This document shows, in pieces, positions 53,857-62,846 of a stretch of DNA of 64,000 nucleotides. The notes below the pieces were generated by a model, which saw only the letters and a list, made by a program, of their open reading frames with translations, searched no databases and was not told where the DNA came from. The translations under genes were made by a program, and so were the position numbers. The DNA is from Neisseria bacilliformis (GTDB lineage: Bacteria > Pseudomonadota > Gammaproteobacteria > Burkholderiales > Neisseriaceae): NCBI RefSeq assembly GCF_014055025.1, contig NZ_CP059571.1, positions 62,001-126,000 on the forward strand. Reading direction: 5' to 3'. The first letter of the stretch is position 1; each line of letters begins with the position of its first letter.

Positions 53857-53885
53857 TTTTCAGGGGGATTTATTATCCTTATAAT
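53857..53885 (+). promoter_or_regulatory. Candidate promoter of the polymer-synthesis locus
   Basis: TTTTCA (53857-53862), 17 bases, TATAAT (53880-53885), about 65 bases upstream of the tagD-like start. The -35 is weak (4 of 6). It lies only 13 bases outside the IS end, so transcription from the IS could add to it. Confidence 0.4.
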
Positions 53886-53950
53886 CACAACCTTTAGCGT
53901 TCGGACAGCAATAAGCAACTTCGACTACGGAATCTGACACAGGGGATACC

Positions 53951-54352
53951 ATGAAAAAAATATTAACATATGGAACATTTGATCTGTTGCATCACGGGCA
54001 TATCAATCTTTTGCAACGGGCTCGCGCCTTAGGTGATCATCTGACTGTCGCTGTTTCTACCGATGAGTTTAATCTATTAAAAAATAAAATATGTACTTAT
54101 CCTTTTGAAGAACGAGCCACTATTCTACGCGCCATTCGTTATGTGGACGAGGTTATCCCTGAGATAACATGGGAACAGAAAATTCCAGACGTGCAAAACC
54201 ATAATATCGACGTATTCGTTATGGGGGACGACTGGAAGGGCAAATTTGATTTTTTAAAAGACTATTGCGAAGTAGTCTATTTACCCCGTACTCCCGATAT
54301 TTCTACGACCCAAATCAAACAAATTTTATCTGAAAATAAAGCAGGCATATAA
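53951..54352 (+). CDS. Glycerol-3-phosphate cytidylyltransferase (TagD-like)
   Basis: A 133-residue nucleotidyltransferase making CDP-glycerol. MKKILTYGTFDLLHHGHINLLQRARALGDHL carries the HxGH motif (His14-Gly-His), and RTPDISTTQIK is the C-terminal ISTT nucleotide motif (usually RTxGISTT). Full length for TagD. It would supply the activated monomer for the TagF-like polymerase two genes downstream. Low GC like the rest of the locus; the next gene starts 3 bp on. Confidence 0.93.
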   Translation: MKKILTYGTFDLLHHGHINLLQRARALGDHLTVAVSTDEFNLLKNKICTYPFEERATILRAIRYVDEVIPEITWEQKIPDVQNHNIDVFVMGDDWKGKFDFLKDYCEVVYLPRTPDISTTQIKQILSENKAGI

Positions 54353-54354
54353 TA

Positions 54355-55644
54355 ATGCATGTCCTGACCAAAAGGATTGCTTCCCTGTTACCCTCTGTTT
54401 TCATTAGGCGTATAAGCAAAATACATCGTGAACTAGCAGCAGAAAAAAAGCATATTAGACTTACTTGGTATCTCAGAGTTAACAAAATAATCAATGCATT
54501 AGAATCTGCAAATCATCCTGCTGTGCAACGTTATGCGGCAGACTTAGTATTGAACGGATGCGCAACAGGCTTTTTTTATAAAGCACAGAGCCTTTCTTTG
54601 CAAAACAAGACCAATGCCGCGTTCGAAGCCCTAGATCAACTATTAAAAAATATCCCATTTCATCCGGATGGAACATATCTGTTAGCGGAATTATTGGCAA
54701 AAAAGGGATTTAAAGAACAATCTTGGGAAAAATTAGAAACACTGCTTCAATATTCCAAGCGTAGGAAAACATGGCAAGCTCTTTCCAATTTGGTTGATAC
54801 GCCTGAAGACTTTGACCGGTTTTACAGCCTATTTCAAAAAAAATATCCAGGGCAATTTTCTACTCTTCCATTTGATTTATCCTGCCACCTTTCCAATGCC
54901 GCCATCCGTGGAGAAAGAAAAGATTTCGCTTTAATGATATGGAGAGAGAAGTTTCATGGAAGTAATCAAGGGAAAACAGTAAAAAGCAATAAACTCCCAG
55001 AGAAACGTTATAATGACGAACTTGCAGCGGTAGCATTAAAATCAGCAAAACAAGTATTCTCACAATCCAATATCACATTTTTTCTTATTAGTGGAACGCT
55101 ACTTGGAGCCATTAGAGAAGGGAAATTGCTTAGCCATGATAAAGATATTGACTTGGGCGTCTGGGATAATTATTCAATAAACCAATTAAACGAAATATTT
55201 TATAATAGTGGTTGTTTTTATGTATTACCTGGAAACAGCAACTATCTTTTAGTTGTGCGCCATGTTAATGGTGTAACCATTGATATCTTCATTCACTATC
55301 GAACGGAAACTGACTATTGGCATGCGGGAGGGAAAAGCATTTGGCACAACACGCCGTTTTGCCTAACCCCTTTGCATTTTTTGGCAGAAGACTATTTCAT
55401 CCCCAAGAATTATGAATTATATTTAACTGAAAATTATGGTAATTGGCGCAACCCAATGACAGACTTCGACAGTGCGCTGGATACGCCAAATATGGAAATA
55501 TCAGATAAAATTGATATGGCTATCTATCTGTATAAAAAATTAGCATCACCAAAAAAATTAAGCAATAAAATGTATCAACGATTAACAACGGCCCTATCCC
55601 TCTTGGGTGAATCTATTACGAAAGAAAAAGATGAAAGCAATTAA
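54355..55644 (+). CDS. LicD-fold nucleotidyltransferase-like protein with TPR-like N-terminus
   Basis: A 429-residue protein. The C-terminal half has the LicD/fukutin signature: FLISGTLLGAIREGKLLSHDKDIDLGVW (Ser246, Asp262, Asp264, Asp266), then VTIDIFIHY and WHNTPFCLTPLHFLAEDYFIPKNYELYLTENYG. LicD proteins transfer phosphocholine or phosphorylated groups onto glycans. The N-terminal 230 residues are helical repeats (NAAFEALDQLLKNIPFHPDGTYLLAELLAKKGF), unusual for the family. Between CDP-glycerol synthesis and a TagF-like polymerase it may modify or prime the polymer. Its end overlaps the next gene by 14 bp if the latter starts at 55631. Confidence 0.78.
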   Translation: MHVLTKRIASLLPSVFIRRISKIHRELAAEKKHIRLTWYLRVNKIINALESANHPAVQRYAADLVLNGCATGFFYKAQSLSLQNKTNAAFEALDQLLKNIPFHPDGTYLLAELLAKKGFKEQSWEKLETLLQYSKRRKTWQALSNLVDTPEDFDRFYSLFQKKYPGQFSTLPFDLSCHLSNAAIRGERKDFALMIWREKFHGSNQGKTVKSNKLPEKRYNDELAAVALKSAKQVFSQSNITFFLISGTLLGAIREGKLLSHDKDIDLGVWDNYSINQLNEIFYNSGCFYVLPGNSNYLLVVRHVNGVTIDIFIHYRTETDYWHAGGKSIWHNTPFCLTPLHFLAEDYFIPKNYELYLTENYGNWRNPMTDFDSALDTPNMEISDKIDMAIYLYKKLASPKKLSNKMYQRLTTALSLLGESITKEKDESN

Positions 55645-58618
55645 AAACTCGTTAAACTATCTTTTTGCGCCCGCCTCATATAGAAAAGGTCTGAAAGAAT
55701 ATTCGGCCAAACAATGGCAGCAGGCTCTCGCATCTTTCCAGACATCCGTCAAACAATCGCCTGAACATCCGCAAAGTCATTTTAAACTCGGTCTTTGCTA
55801 TATGAAACTTGGAAATTTGGAGGAAGCGCACCAGCACATAGGATACGCCATACGTCAGGCTCCTTATAATGTTTCATGGAAAACCCAAATGGAACAATGT
55901 GAGAAAAAGCTGCACAATATTGGTGCGCATGCGTCCCATCCAATAACATCTGCTTCATCCGCGCCAGCTCCGCTTGCTCCCCTGCCCCGTATTTCTCAAG
56001 ACGGATCTAGCAATACCTTGAATGTACGTCTAAAAAAGAAACTGCTGCTAATTCCCTCCGACTATAATCACCGAGTCATGGCAGACATTATGCCTTTTAT
56101 CGAACATTATAAATATGACTTTGATATTTATATCATTCTGCGGGAATGCGATGCCGATATAGAAAGAAGATTAAATTACACTATTGTAAAAAACGGTACC
56201 CCCTATGGAGAGTTTCTGAAATTTACTGCTGATTATGTAATTGATGCCGGCACAATGAATGCCGGTTACCGTATTACTGATACTAATAAATGGATATCGG
56301 TATGGCATGGCATCCCATACAAAAAAATGTTTGTTGATTTAGATATCAAGCATCTTTCAGGTGCCATTCGCTATGGTTTGGCTTACGATTGCATGATTTC
56401 AATGTCAGATTTCTATACTAACACTTTCCTAAAAGGCGCAATGCGCTATGACGGTATTATCCATCAAGTGGGCTGTGCAAAAATGGATAATTTGTTAAAC
56501 AACAAATATTCAGTACAATCGGTCAGAAAGCGGTTTAATCTACCAGATGACCGTCAGATTGCGCTTTATGCCCCCGCCTCCCGCTGTTACATGAGTAAAG
56601 AAAATTTACCTTTTGATGTGGAAAAACTTGCCTGTTTACTTGGAGAGAAATGGCTTTTATTAGTCAGGACACCATCAAGATCTGCTGAGCTGCCAGAAGA
56701 CACAGAAAATATCCGATTTATATCAAATTTAGATATGAACGAAATCGAAAATTTTTTAGTTGCTGATATTTTAATTAGTGATTATCATCCGATAATTCAT
56801 TTGTTTAATGAATATCAGAAGCCAGTTGTACTTTATCAGTATGATTATGATAAATTTATTTCTACACATAAGGAGCGCCGTAAGGAATTGGAAAAACTCG
56901 CCAATAATCCGTATACAGCAACTAGAGAATCACATTTATATAACTTGGATTGGAAGAACATTTGCCAATCTGCTTCGTTAGCACTTGTCCCTTCTGAAAA
57001 TTGGGCCTATCAAAACATCAAACAAAAACTTGGTATTCCGGAAGACAAAAAAGTTATTCTTTATGCACCAACTTATCGAGAAAGAGGCCCTATATCTTTA
57101 CCGTTTAATCCCGCTCGGCTTCTGCGTCATCTTAATAACGAATATGTCATTATTACTAAACTACATTATTTAAACAGCTTGCAACGGGAATACAAAAATG
57201 TTATTGATTGCACATCAACTGCCGATTTAGCCGATCTAATGAAGATGGCGGACATTCTTATCAGCGACTATTCTTCGTTGGTATTGGACTTTGCCGTCTT
57301 GAACAAACCGATTATCCTGTTCCAATATGACAGCTACGATTATATGCGTCAAAGAGGCGTTTATTTTGATTTTGAGGAATATCTGCCAGCACGTCAGATA
57401 ATTGATAGAGAAATTGATCTCTACCGTTTGGATTGGAACAGTCTTGATTCCGACAATAACAAATTGGTACAAACCTTTTACCCATTGGAAGACGGACACT
57501 CTACCAAACGCATAGCGGATGTTTTAGCCTTAGATGCTGATCCTCGTTTTGGTAAGGATATTATTTTTCTAATCAATGATTTGAATCAAATAGGTGGGAT
57601 ACATACTTTTATTAAGAATATGGCTAAGTATTATAAGGAAAAATACAATAGCCGTATTTATGTGCTGGCTATTAAAGAGTTTGCGGAAAACAACTCTGAA
57701 TACCACGTATTCCAAAGTCCATATATTGATTTTTATATGTCATCACAGTATTTGCGAGGCGGTTGTGCCAGTATTCTGCAAAACACTGACGGCATTGTTA
57801 TTTCGTTGCAATTCTCTGCTCACCTTCACTTCCAAAAATATCTGAGTGGTGCAAAAACGGTATTAATGTTCCATGGTGATGTGAAAGACATTATTTCTCA
57901 GGAGATGTATGGACCTCATTTGGGTTGGCTGAACGAAGGTAATCTTTACAATTATGACAAGCTGCTTCTGCTTACTGATTCAGCTGTTCAGCTGCTCTCG
58001 CCTCACCTAAAAGAAGAAGTACGTAATAAGCTTGGTTTTATCCACAACTCTATTGAAGCGGAGTACCAAGCGATTGACTCACACTGCCCTAATCATACAG
58101 CCGTTATCAGCCGTTTGGATGCCGATAAAAATATCTTTGCCTTGATAGAATTAGGCAAGGAAATCCAAACGAAAAACTCAAACATTGTAGTCAACGTATA
58201 TGGAGACGGTAAATTAAAAGGCGAGTTTCAAGCAGCTATTGATGACAACGGTCTTCATGACATTATCCGTCTTCGTGGTTTTGAACCAGATAAAGGCAAA
58301 ATTTTTACCGAAAACGATTCTTTAATTTTATTATCTAAATCTGAAGGATTCGGTCTTGTGTTATTGGAGGCTTATGCCCATGGAAAACCTGTGGTTGTAT
58401 TTGACTCTTATACAGGTGCATCGGAAGTAGTCAAACATGGCAAAACCGGATTTTTAGTACCCTACGATGACTATACGGGTGTAATTGATACATTAGGCAG
58501 ACTGGATACTTTGGATGTAAACGATATTAAAGATACATTTAACGAGTTTAGTAATGAAACTGTTTTTGGCAAATGGGATCAGCTTTTCTCAGAATTAGAT
58601 AATTTAGAAAATAGATAA
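55631..58618 (+). CDS. Multidomain TagF-like glycerophosphotransferase fused to a GT4 glycosyltransferase
   Basis: A 995-residue protein. TPR-like N-terminus (QQALASFQTSVKQSPEHPQSHFKLGLCYMKLGNLEEAHQHIGYAI). There are two CDP-glycerol glycerophosphotransferase modules: residues about 130-430 (ISVWHGIPYKKM ... LIRTP-like LLVRTPSR ... ILISDYHPIIHLF) and about 465-630 (ILYAPTYRERGP ... TKLHYLNSLQ ... ILISDYSSLVLDFAVLNKPIILFQYD). A GT4 module follows at 645-985 (INDLNQIGGIHTF ... AVISRLDADKN ... VYGDG ... LSKSEGFGLVLLEAYAHGKPVVVFD). It should build a glycan with glycerol-phosphate links, as in some neisserial and pasteurellacean capsule polymerases. An alternative start is 55607. Confidence 0.85.
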   Translation: MKAIKNSLNYLFAPASYRKGLKEYSAKQWQQALASFQTSVKQSPEHPQSHFKLGLCYMKLGNLEEAHQHIGYAIRQAPYNVSWKTQMEQCEKKLHNIGAHASHPITSASSAPAPLAPLPRISQDGSSNTLNVRLKKKLLLIPSDYNHRVMADIMPFIEHYKYDFDIYIILRECDADIERRLNYTIVKNGTPYGEFLKFTADYVIDAGTMNAGYRITDTNKWISVWHGIPYKKMFVDLDIKHLSGAIRYGLAYDCMISMSDFYTNTFLKGAMRYDGIIHQVGCAKMDNLLNNKYSVQSVRKRFNLPDDRQIALYAPASRCYMSKENLPFDVEKLACLLGEKWLLLVRTPSRSAELPEDTENIRFISNLDMNEIENFLVADILISDYHPIIHLFNEYQKPVVLYQYDYDKFISTHKERRKELEKLANNPYTATRESHLYNLDWKNICQSASLALVPSENWAYQNIKQKLGIPEDKKVILYAPTYRERGPISLPFNPARLLRHLNNEYVIITKLHYLNSLQREYKNVIDCTSTADLADLMKMADILISDYSSLVLDFAVLNKPIILFQYDSYDYMRQRGVYFDFEEYLPARQIIDREIDLYRLDWNSLDSDNNKLVQTFYPLEDGHSTKRIADVLALDADPRFGKDIIFLINDLNQIGGIHTFIKNMAKYYKEKYNSRIYVLAIKEFAENNSEYHVFQSPYIDFYMSSQYLRGGCASILQNTDGIVISLQFSAHLHFQKYLSGAKTVLMFHGDVKDIISQEMYGPHLGWLNEGNLYNYDKLLLLTDSAVQLLSPHLKEEVRNKLGFIHNSIEAEYQAIDSHCPNHTAVISRLDADKNIFALIELGKEIQTKNSNIVVNVYGDGKLKGEFQAAIDDNGLHDIIRLRGFEPDKGKIFTENDSLILLSKSEGFGLVLLEAYAHGKPVVVFDSYTGASEVVKHGKTGFLVPYDDYTGVIDTLGRLDTLDVNDIKDTFNEFSNETVFGKWDQLFSELDNLENR

Positions 58619-58636
58619 TACTTTAAAGGTTATAAT

Positions 58637-59707
58637 ATGTCATTCTTGCAAAAATTATTTCGTCCTGGAAAGCCGCAAACATCAAGCAATCCACCCAAAG
58701 CGGAAGCAGAAGACAATATTGTCATTTCCGTGGTCATCCCAAGTTACAATGCGCGAAAAACGCTTGCCTCAACCTTAGAATCATTGCAAAAATCCCAACA
58801 CACTAACCTAGATGTGATAGTGGTTGACGATGGTTCCGAAGACAGAGCTGAAGATATTGTCAACTCTTTTAAAGACAACCGTTTCCGCTATTTTTGGAAA
58901 GAGAATGCCGGACCGGGATTGGCGAGGAATTTTGGTATTGACCACGCAAAAGGGGAATACATTTTCTTTTTGGACGCTGACGATGCAATATATCCCGATT
59001 CCTTAGTTCACTTGCTCAAATATGCCAGAGAACATGATTTGGATGTGGTTTCCGGGGTAACCGTACGCAAGCAGATTGATACTGGTGCGGAAGGCGAATG
59101 GTTTAGAGATCTGTATAAAACAAAAAAAATCAATACATTCAATGAACGGCTTAATTTATACAGCGATACATTATCTACAAACAAGCTGTATCGAACCCAA
59201 GTATTGAGAGATAAAAATATTTATTTTGACGAAGGCTTGTATGAAGACAAAATCTTCACTGCAAAGATTTACTCTCAAATAGACCGTATCGGCCTAATCG
59301 ACAACCGCGTTTATATCTGGTTTGTCTATGGTAATCAAACCAGTATCACTACATCTAAATCGGTAGACAATTATAAAGAGCGCATGGTTGCCATTCGAAA
59401 GTTATGGCCATATTTACCTGCCTTACGGAAAGCATATCAATTAATATTTTATATTAATCACGATCTGCTGATTTATTTGCGCGAATTTATTTTCTATTCC
59501 GAAGAGGAAAAACATGATATTTATCAGTCGGCAGCTGATTTTATTGGAGAAAACAAAAACCTTGTTTATAAAAAATTGGTAACGACGAGTCTGAACCGAG
59601 CCTGTCTGGATGCTCTTTGCGATAGAGACGAAGCGAAGTTTCTCTACACAGCGAACATTCTGTCGCAGACTTTCCAAGACGAACAACTTGCAAAGCAGAA
59701 AGCCTGA
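58637..59707 (+). CDS. GT2-family glycosyltransferase
   Basis: A 356-residue cytoplasmic inverting glycosyltransferase. ISVVIPSYNARKTLASTLESL, VIVVDDGSEDRA (first Asp pair), AGPGLARNFGIDHAKGEYIFFLDADDAIYPDSL (DxD metal motif), then EGLYEDKIFTAKIY (catalytic acid region). The C-terminus is helical and lacks TM segments. Last gene of the AT-rich four-gene set, followed by a DUS hairpin. Donor and acceptor unknown; a side-branch or linkage sugar on the polymer is plausible. Confidence 0.88.
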   Translation: MSFLQKLFRPGKPQTSSNPPKAEAEDNIVISVVIPSYNARKTLASTLESLQKSQHTNLDVIVVDDGSEDRAEDIVNSFKDNRFRYFWKENAGPGLARNFGIDHAKGEYIFFLDADDAIYPDSLVHLLKYAREHDLDVVSGVTVRKQIDTGAEGEWFRDLYKTKKINTFNERLNLYSDTLSTNKLYRTQVLRDKNIYFDEGLYEDKIFTAKIYSQIDRIGLIDNRVYIWFVYGNQTSITTSKSVDNYKERMVAIRKLWPYLPALRKAYQLIFYINHDLLIYLREFIFYSEEEKHDIYQSAADFIGENKNLVYKKLVTTSLNRACLDALCDRDEAKFLYTANILSQTFQDEQLAKQKA

Positions 59708-59724
59708 CAATATTCCAATATATT

Positions 59725-59766
59725 AAGGCCGTCTGAAATCCCTTATACCGGGCTTTCAGACGGCCT
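59725..59766. terminator. DUS inverted-repeat terminator ending the polymer locus
   Basis: AAGGCCGTCTGAAA and TTTCAGACGGCCT around a CCCTTATACCGGG-containing loop, 18 bases past the GT2 stop. It is the first uptake word after the AT-rich genes. Confidence 0.82.
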
Positions 59767-59893
59767 CTTCTTTTAAAATAGAATATTCTGTTTTTCGCTT
59801 ACCAAAACGGCGCGGCAGGCGTATAGTTTCTCCAATCCACTTTTTTTTACCAACAGGTATCCTTTGCGGATGCCGCGAGAAAGGAGTGTTCCC

Positions 59894-61360
59894 ATGGACA
59901 AACTCGGTTTCAAACCCGTTCCCGCCGCCGTTGCGGTGGGGCTTGCCCTGCTGATTTGGTTCGTCATCCCCGTTCCCACGGGCGTAACGCCGCAGGCGTG
60001 GCATCTTCTGGCAATGTTTGTCGGCGTGATTGCCGCGATTATCGGCAAGGCGATGCCCATCGGCGCGTTGTCGATGGTGGCGGTGATGCTGGTGGCGGTA
60101 ACCGGCGTAACCAATAACAAGCCTGACGCCGCGATCAAAGACGCGCTTTCGAGCTTTGCCAGCCCGCTGATCTGGCTGATCGGCGTGTCCATCATGATTT
60201 CGCGCGGCATTCTGAAAACCGGCCTGGGCGCGCGCATCGGCTACTACTTCATTTCCCTGTTCGGCAAAAAAACGCTGGGCATCGGTTACAGCCTCGCCAT
60301 CTCCGAGCTGATCCTCGCGCCGGTAACGCCGAGCAACACCGCGCGCGGCGGCGGCATCATCCATCCGGTGATGAAGGCCATCGCGTCGAGTTACGACTCC
60401 GACCCCGAAAAAGGCACGCAGGGGCGCATCGGCCGCTATCTCGCGCTGGTGAACTACCACAGCAACCCGATCACATCGGCGATGTTCATCACCGCCACCG
60501 CGCCCAATCCGCTGGTGGTGGACATCATTGCCAAAGCCACCGGCAACGGCATCCATCTGAGCTGGGGCACCTGGGCGGTGGCCATGCTGCTGCCCGGCCT
60601 CGTCGCCATGCTGCTGATGCCGCTGGTGCTGTATTTCGTCAGCCCGCCCGAAATCAAAGCCACGCCCAACGCGGCGCAGTTTGCCAAAGAGCGTCTGGCC
60701 GAGCTGGGCAAAATGAACGGCGGCGAGAAAATCATGCTGGCGATTTTCGCCCTGCTGCTCATCCTGTGGGCGGGCATACCCGCGCTGGTTTTCGGCGACG
60801 CGTTTGCCGTCGATGCCACCACCACCGCCTTTATCGGCCTCTCGCTGCTGCTGCTCTCCGGCGTGCTTTCGTGGGACGACGTGCTGAAAGAAAAAAGCGC
60901 GTGGGACACGATCACCTGGTTTGCCGCCCTCGTGATGATGGCCACCTTCCTCAACAAACTCGGCCTGATCGCCTGGTTTTCCGACGCGCTCAAAACCGGC
61001 ATCGAACACACCGGCATGGGCTGGATGGGTGCCTCCATGCTGCTGCTTCTGGTGTACATGTACGCCCACTATATGTTCGCCAGCACCACCGCCCACATCA
61101 CCGCCATGCTGGCCGCCTTCTACGCGGCGGGGCTTGCACTGGGCGCACCGCCGATGGCCTTCGGCCTGATTATGGCCGCCGCGTCCAGCCTGATGATGAC
61201 CCTCACCCACTACGCCACCGGCACCGCCCCCGTAATTTTCGGCTCGGGCTACGCCACACTGGGCGAATGGTGGAAGGCCGGCTTCGTGATGAGCGTGGCC
61301 AACCTGCTGGTATTCCTCATCGTCGGCGGCATCTGGTGGAAGGCCTTGGGCTACTGGTAA
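59894..61360 (+). CDS. DASS-family anion:sodium symporter
   Basis: A 488-residue inner-membrane carrier with 11-12 helices. The start MDKLGFKPVPAAVAVGLALLIWF is preceded by AAGGAGTG. Family signatures are SNTARGGGIIHPVMKAIA (first SNT motif) and ASTTAHITAMLAAFYAAG (second), with TAPNPLVVDI. Related proteins move dicarboxylates, citrate/tartrate or 2-oxoglutarate. The substrate is not resolved. Monocistronic between two DUS hairpins. Confidence 0.9.
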   Translation: MDKLGFKPVPAAVAVGLALLIWFVIPVPTGVTPQAWHLLAMFVGVIAAIIGKAMPIGALSMVAVMLVAVTGVTNNKPDAAIKDALSSFASPLIWLIGVSIMISRGILKTGLGARIGYYFISLFGKKTLGIGYSLAISELILAPVTPSNTARGGGIIHPVMKAIASSYDSDPEKGTQGRIGRYLALVNYHSNPITSAMFITATAPNPLVVDIIAKATGNGIHLSWGTWAVAMLLPGLVAMLLMPLVLYFVSPPEIKATPNAAQFAKERLAELGKMNGGEKIMLAIFALLLILWAGIPALVFGDAFAVDATTTAFIGLSLLLLSGVLSWDDVLKEKSAWDTITWFAALVMMATFLNKLGLIAWFSDALKTGIEHTGMGWMGASMLLLLVYMYAHYMFASTTAHITAMLAAFYAAGLALGAPPMAFGLIMAAASSLMMTLTHYATGTAPVIFGSGYATLGEWWKAGFVMSVANLLVFLIVGGIWWKALGYW

Positions 61361-61383
61361 ACCGTTCCGCATAAAATACGGCA

Positions 61384-61428
61384 AGAGGCCGTCTGAAAAC
61401 TGCAAAACGCGGTTTTCAGACGGCCTCT
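61384..61428. terminator. DUS inverted-repeat terminator after the symporter gene
   Basis: AGAGGCCGTCTGAAAAC and GTTTTCAGACGGCCTCT, 23 bases after the stop. Confidence 0.82.
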
Positions 61429-61436
61429 GCCGTTTT

Positions 61437-61548
61437 GCAGGGTGTGTCGCCCAAACAACGCACGCGTTCTCTGCTACACAACAAATCCGCGCCCTTCCCG
61501 CCAATCCCAAACCGCGTGCGTGGCTGCGCCACACACCCTACACACGGT
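61437..61548. repeat. GTAGGGTGTG-family inverted repeat, first of a near pair
   Basis: GCAGGGTGTGTCGCCCAAAC opens the left arm; GCGTGCGTGGCTGCGCCACA then CACCCTACA closes the right arm. A sister copy 105 bp downstream (61653-61762) shares most of the sequence, including the inner AATCCGCGCCCT and CCAATCCCAAACCGCG phrases. Confidence 0.7.
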
Positions 61549-61652
61549 TTTTCAGACGGCCTCTGCCGCTAAGAAGGCAGGTTGGGTCAAGCCCAACGTC
61601 CGTGCAATCGGTCGATGTTGGGTTTGCAACCCAAGCTACCCGCCGAACCTGC

Positions 61653-61762
61653 CGTAGGGTGTGTCGCCCCAAGGCGACGCACGCGTTCCCTGCCGCCCAA
61701 GAAATCCGCGCCCTCCCTGCCAATCCCAAACCGCGTGCGTGGCTTGCGCCACACACCCTACA
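61653..61762. repeat. GTAGGGTGTG-family inverted repeat, second of a near pair
   Basis: The left arm is GTAGGGTGTGTCGCCCCAAG and the right arm GCGTGGCTTGCGCCACACAC followed by CCTAC. Each copy is followed by ACACGGTTTTTCAGACGGCC, so a repeat-plus-DUS block has been duplicated. Confidence 0.7.
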
Positions 61763-61909
61763 CACGGTTTTTCAGACGGCCTCTTTGCTTTACAGTGGAT
61801 ACAGGTAAAAAGTATCCGGTGCAGGCCGGGCGGCGAAAGGCCGTCTGAAAAACGGTTTCAACTTTGTTGAAGTTGCGCTTTCAGACGGCCTTTTTGTTCG
61901 GACGCGCGT

Positions 61910-62647
61910 TCAGAAACGCTCGTCCGAGGCGAGGTAACGCCATTTGCCCGGGGGCAGTGCGCCGAGTTTGACGCGGCCGATGCGGATGCGTTTGAGGCCG
62001 ACCACGGTGAGGCCGACCAGTTCGCACATGCGGCGGATTTGGCGTTTTTTGCCCTGGCGCAGCACGAAACGGAGCTGGTCCCGGTTCTGCCATTCCACTT
62101 TGGCGGGGCGCAGCGGTTCGCCGTCGAGGCTTAATCCGTGGTTGAGCAGGGCGAGGCCGTTTTCTTTCAGACGGCCTCTGACGCGCACGAGGTATTCTTT
62201 TTCGCTACCGCCGTCCGCGCCGACGAGCTGTTTGGCGGTGCGCCCGTCCTGGGTGAGGACGAGCAGGCCGACGGAGTCGATGTCGAGGCGGCCGGCGGGA
62301 GCGAGGCCGCGCAGGTGGCGCGGGTCGAACGGGATGCGGCTTTGGTCGCCTTCCCAGCGGTTTTCGGGTGTGAAAAGCTCTACGGCGGCGCGGTAGCCTT
62401 TTTCGGGCTGGCCGCTGACGTAGCCGACGGGTTTGTTGAGGAGGACGGTTACGCGCCGCGCCTGGGTTTCGTGCGCTTCGCGGGCGAGGTCGATGCGGTC
62501 GGCGGGGCTTACTTTCTGGCCGAGCACGGCAGTTTGGCCGTTCACGCGTACCCAGCCGCGTTCGATATAGGCGTCGGCTTCGCGCCGCGAGCAGAGGCCG
62601 AGTTCGGCCATGCGTTTGGAAAGGCGGAGGGGTTCTTGTCCGGTCAT
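61910..62647 (-). CDS. 23S rRNA pseudouridine synthase, RluF/RluB type
   Basis: A 245-residue enzyme with an N-terminal S4 RNA-binding domain ([40 protein letters not shown]). The pseudouridine synthase domain has catalytic Asp in [21 protein letters not shown] and the closing [25 protein letters not shown]. The start at MTGQEP follows AAGGAATCC; the longer frame runs into the next gene's sequence. RluF modifies U2604; the exact target here is inferred from similarity. A DUS at the centre encodes part of [10 protein letters not shown]. Confidence 0.88.
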   Translation of the reverse strand: MTGQEPLRLSKRMAELGLCSRREADAYIERGWVRVNGQTAVLGQKVSPADRIDLAREAHETQARRVTVLLNKPVGYVSGQPEKGYRAAVELFTPENRWEGDQSRIPFDPRHLRGLAPAGRLDIDSVGLLVLTQDGRTAKQLVGADGGSEKEYLVRVRGRLKENGLALLNHGLSLDGEPLRPAKVEWQNRDQLRFVLRQGKKRQIRRMCELVGLTVVGLKRIRIGRVKLGALPPGKWRYLASDERF

Positions 62648-62846
62648 GCGGATTCCTTTTTGTTTGGCTGCCGGTGCGGCGCATGTGTCGTTGCCGTTCA
62701 GGCCGTCTGAAACCGCGTGCGCGGCTGCGCCACACGCCCTACCCGTCAGCCGCTGTTCCGTTGGCAGCGCATACGCCGTCTTTTGTTTTAACTTCGTTGA
62801 AGCTGCGCTTTCAGAAACGTCATCCCCGCGTAGGCGGGAACGGCCG

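Larger units (their letters stand above)
61361..61909. repeat. Long repeat-filled gap (549 bp)
   Basis: No gene is visible. Contents: DUS hairpin 61384-61428; GTAGGGTGTG element 61437-61548; a GGGTCAAGCCCAACG ... GGGTTTGCAACCCAAGC element 61583-61636; a second GTAGGGTGTG element 61653-61762, very similar to the first; single DUS words; and a DUS pair 61838-61891 whose inner stem (AACTTTGTTGAAGTT) terminates the pseudouridine synthase gene. Confidence 0.75.
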
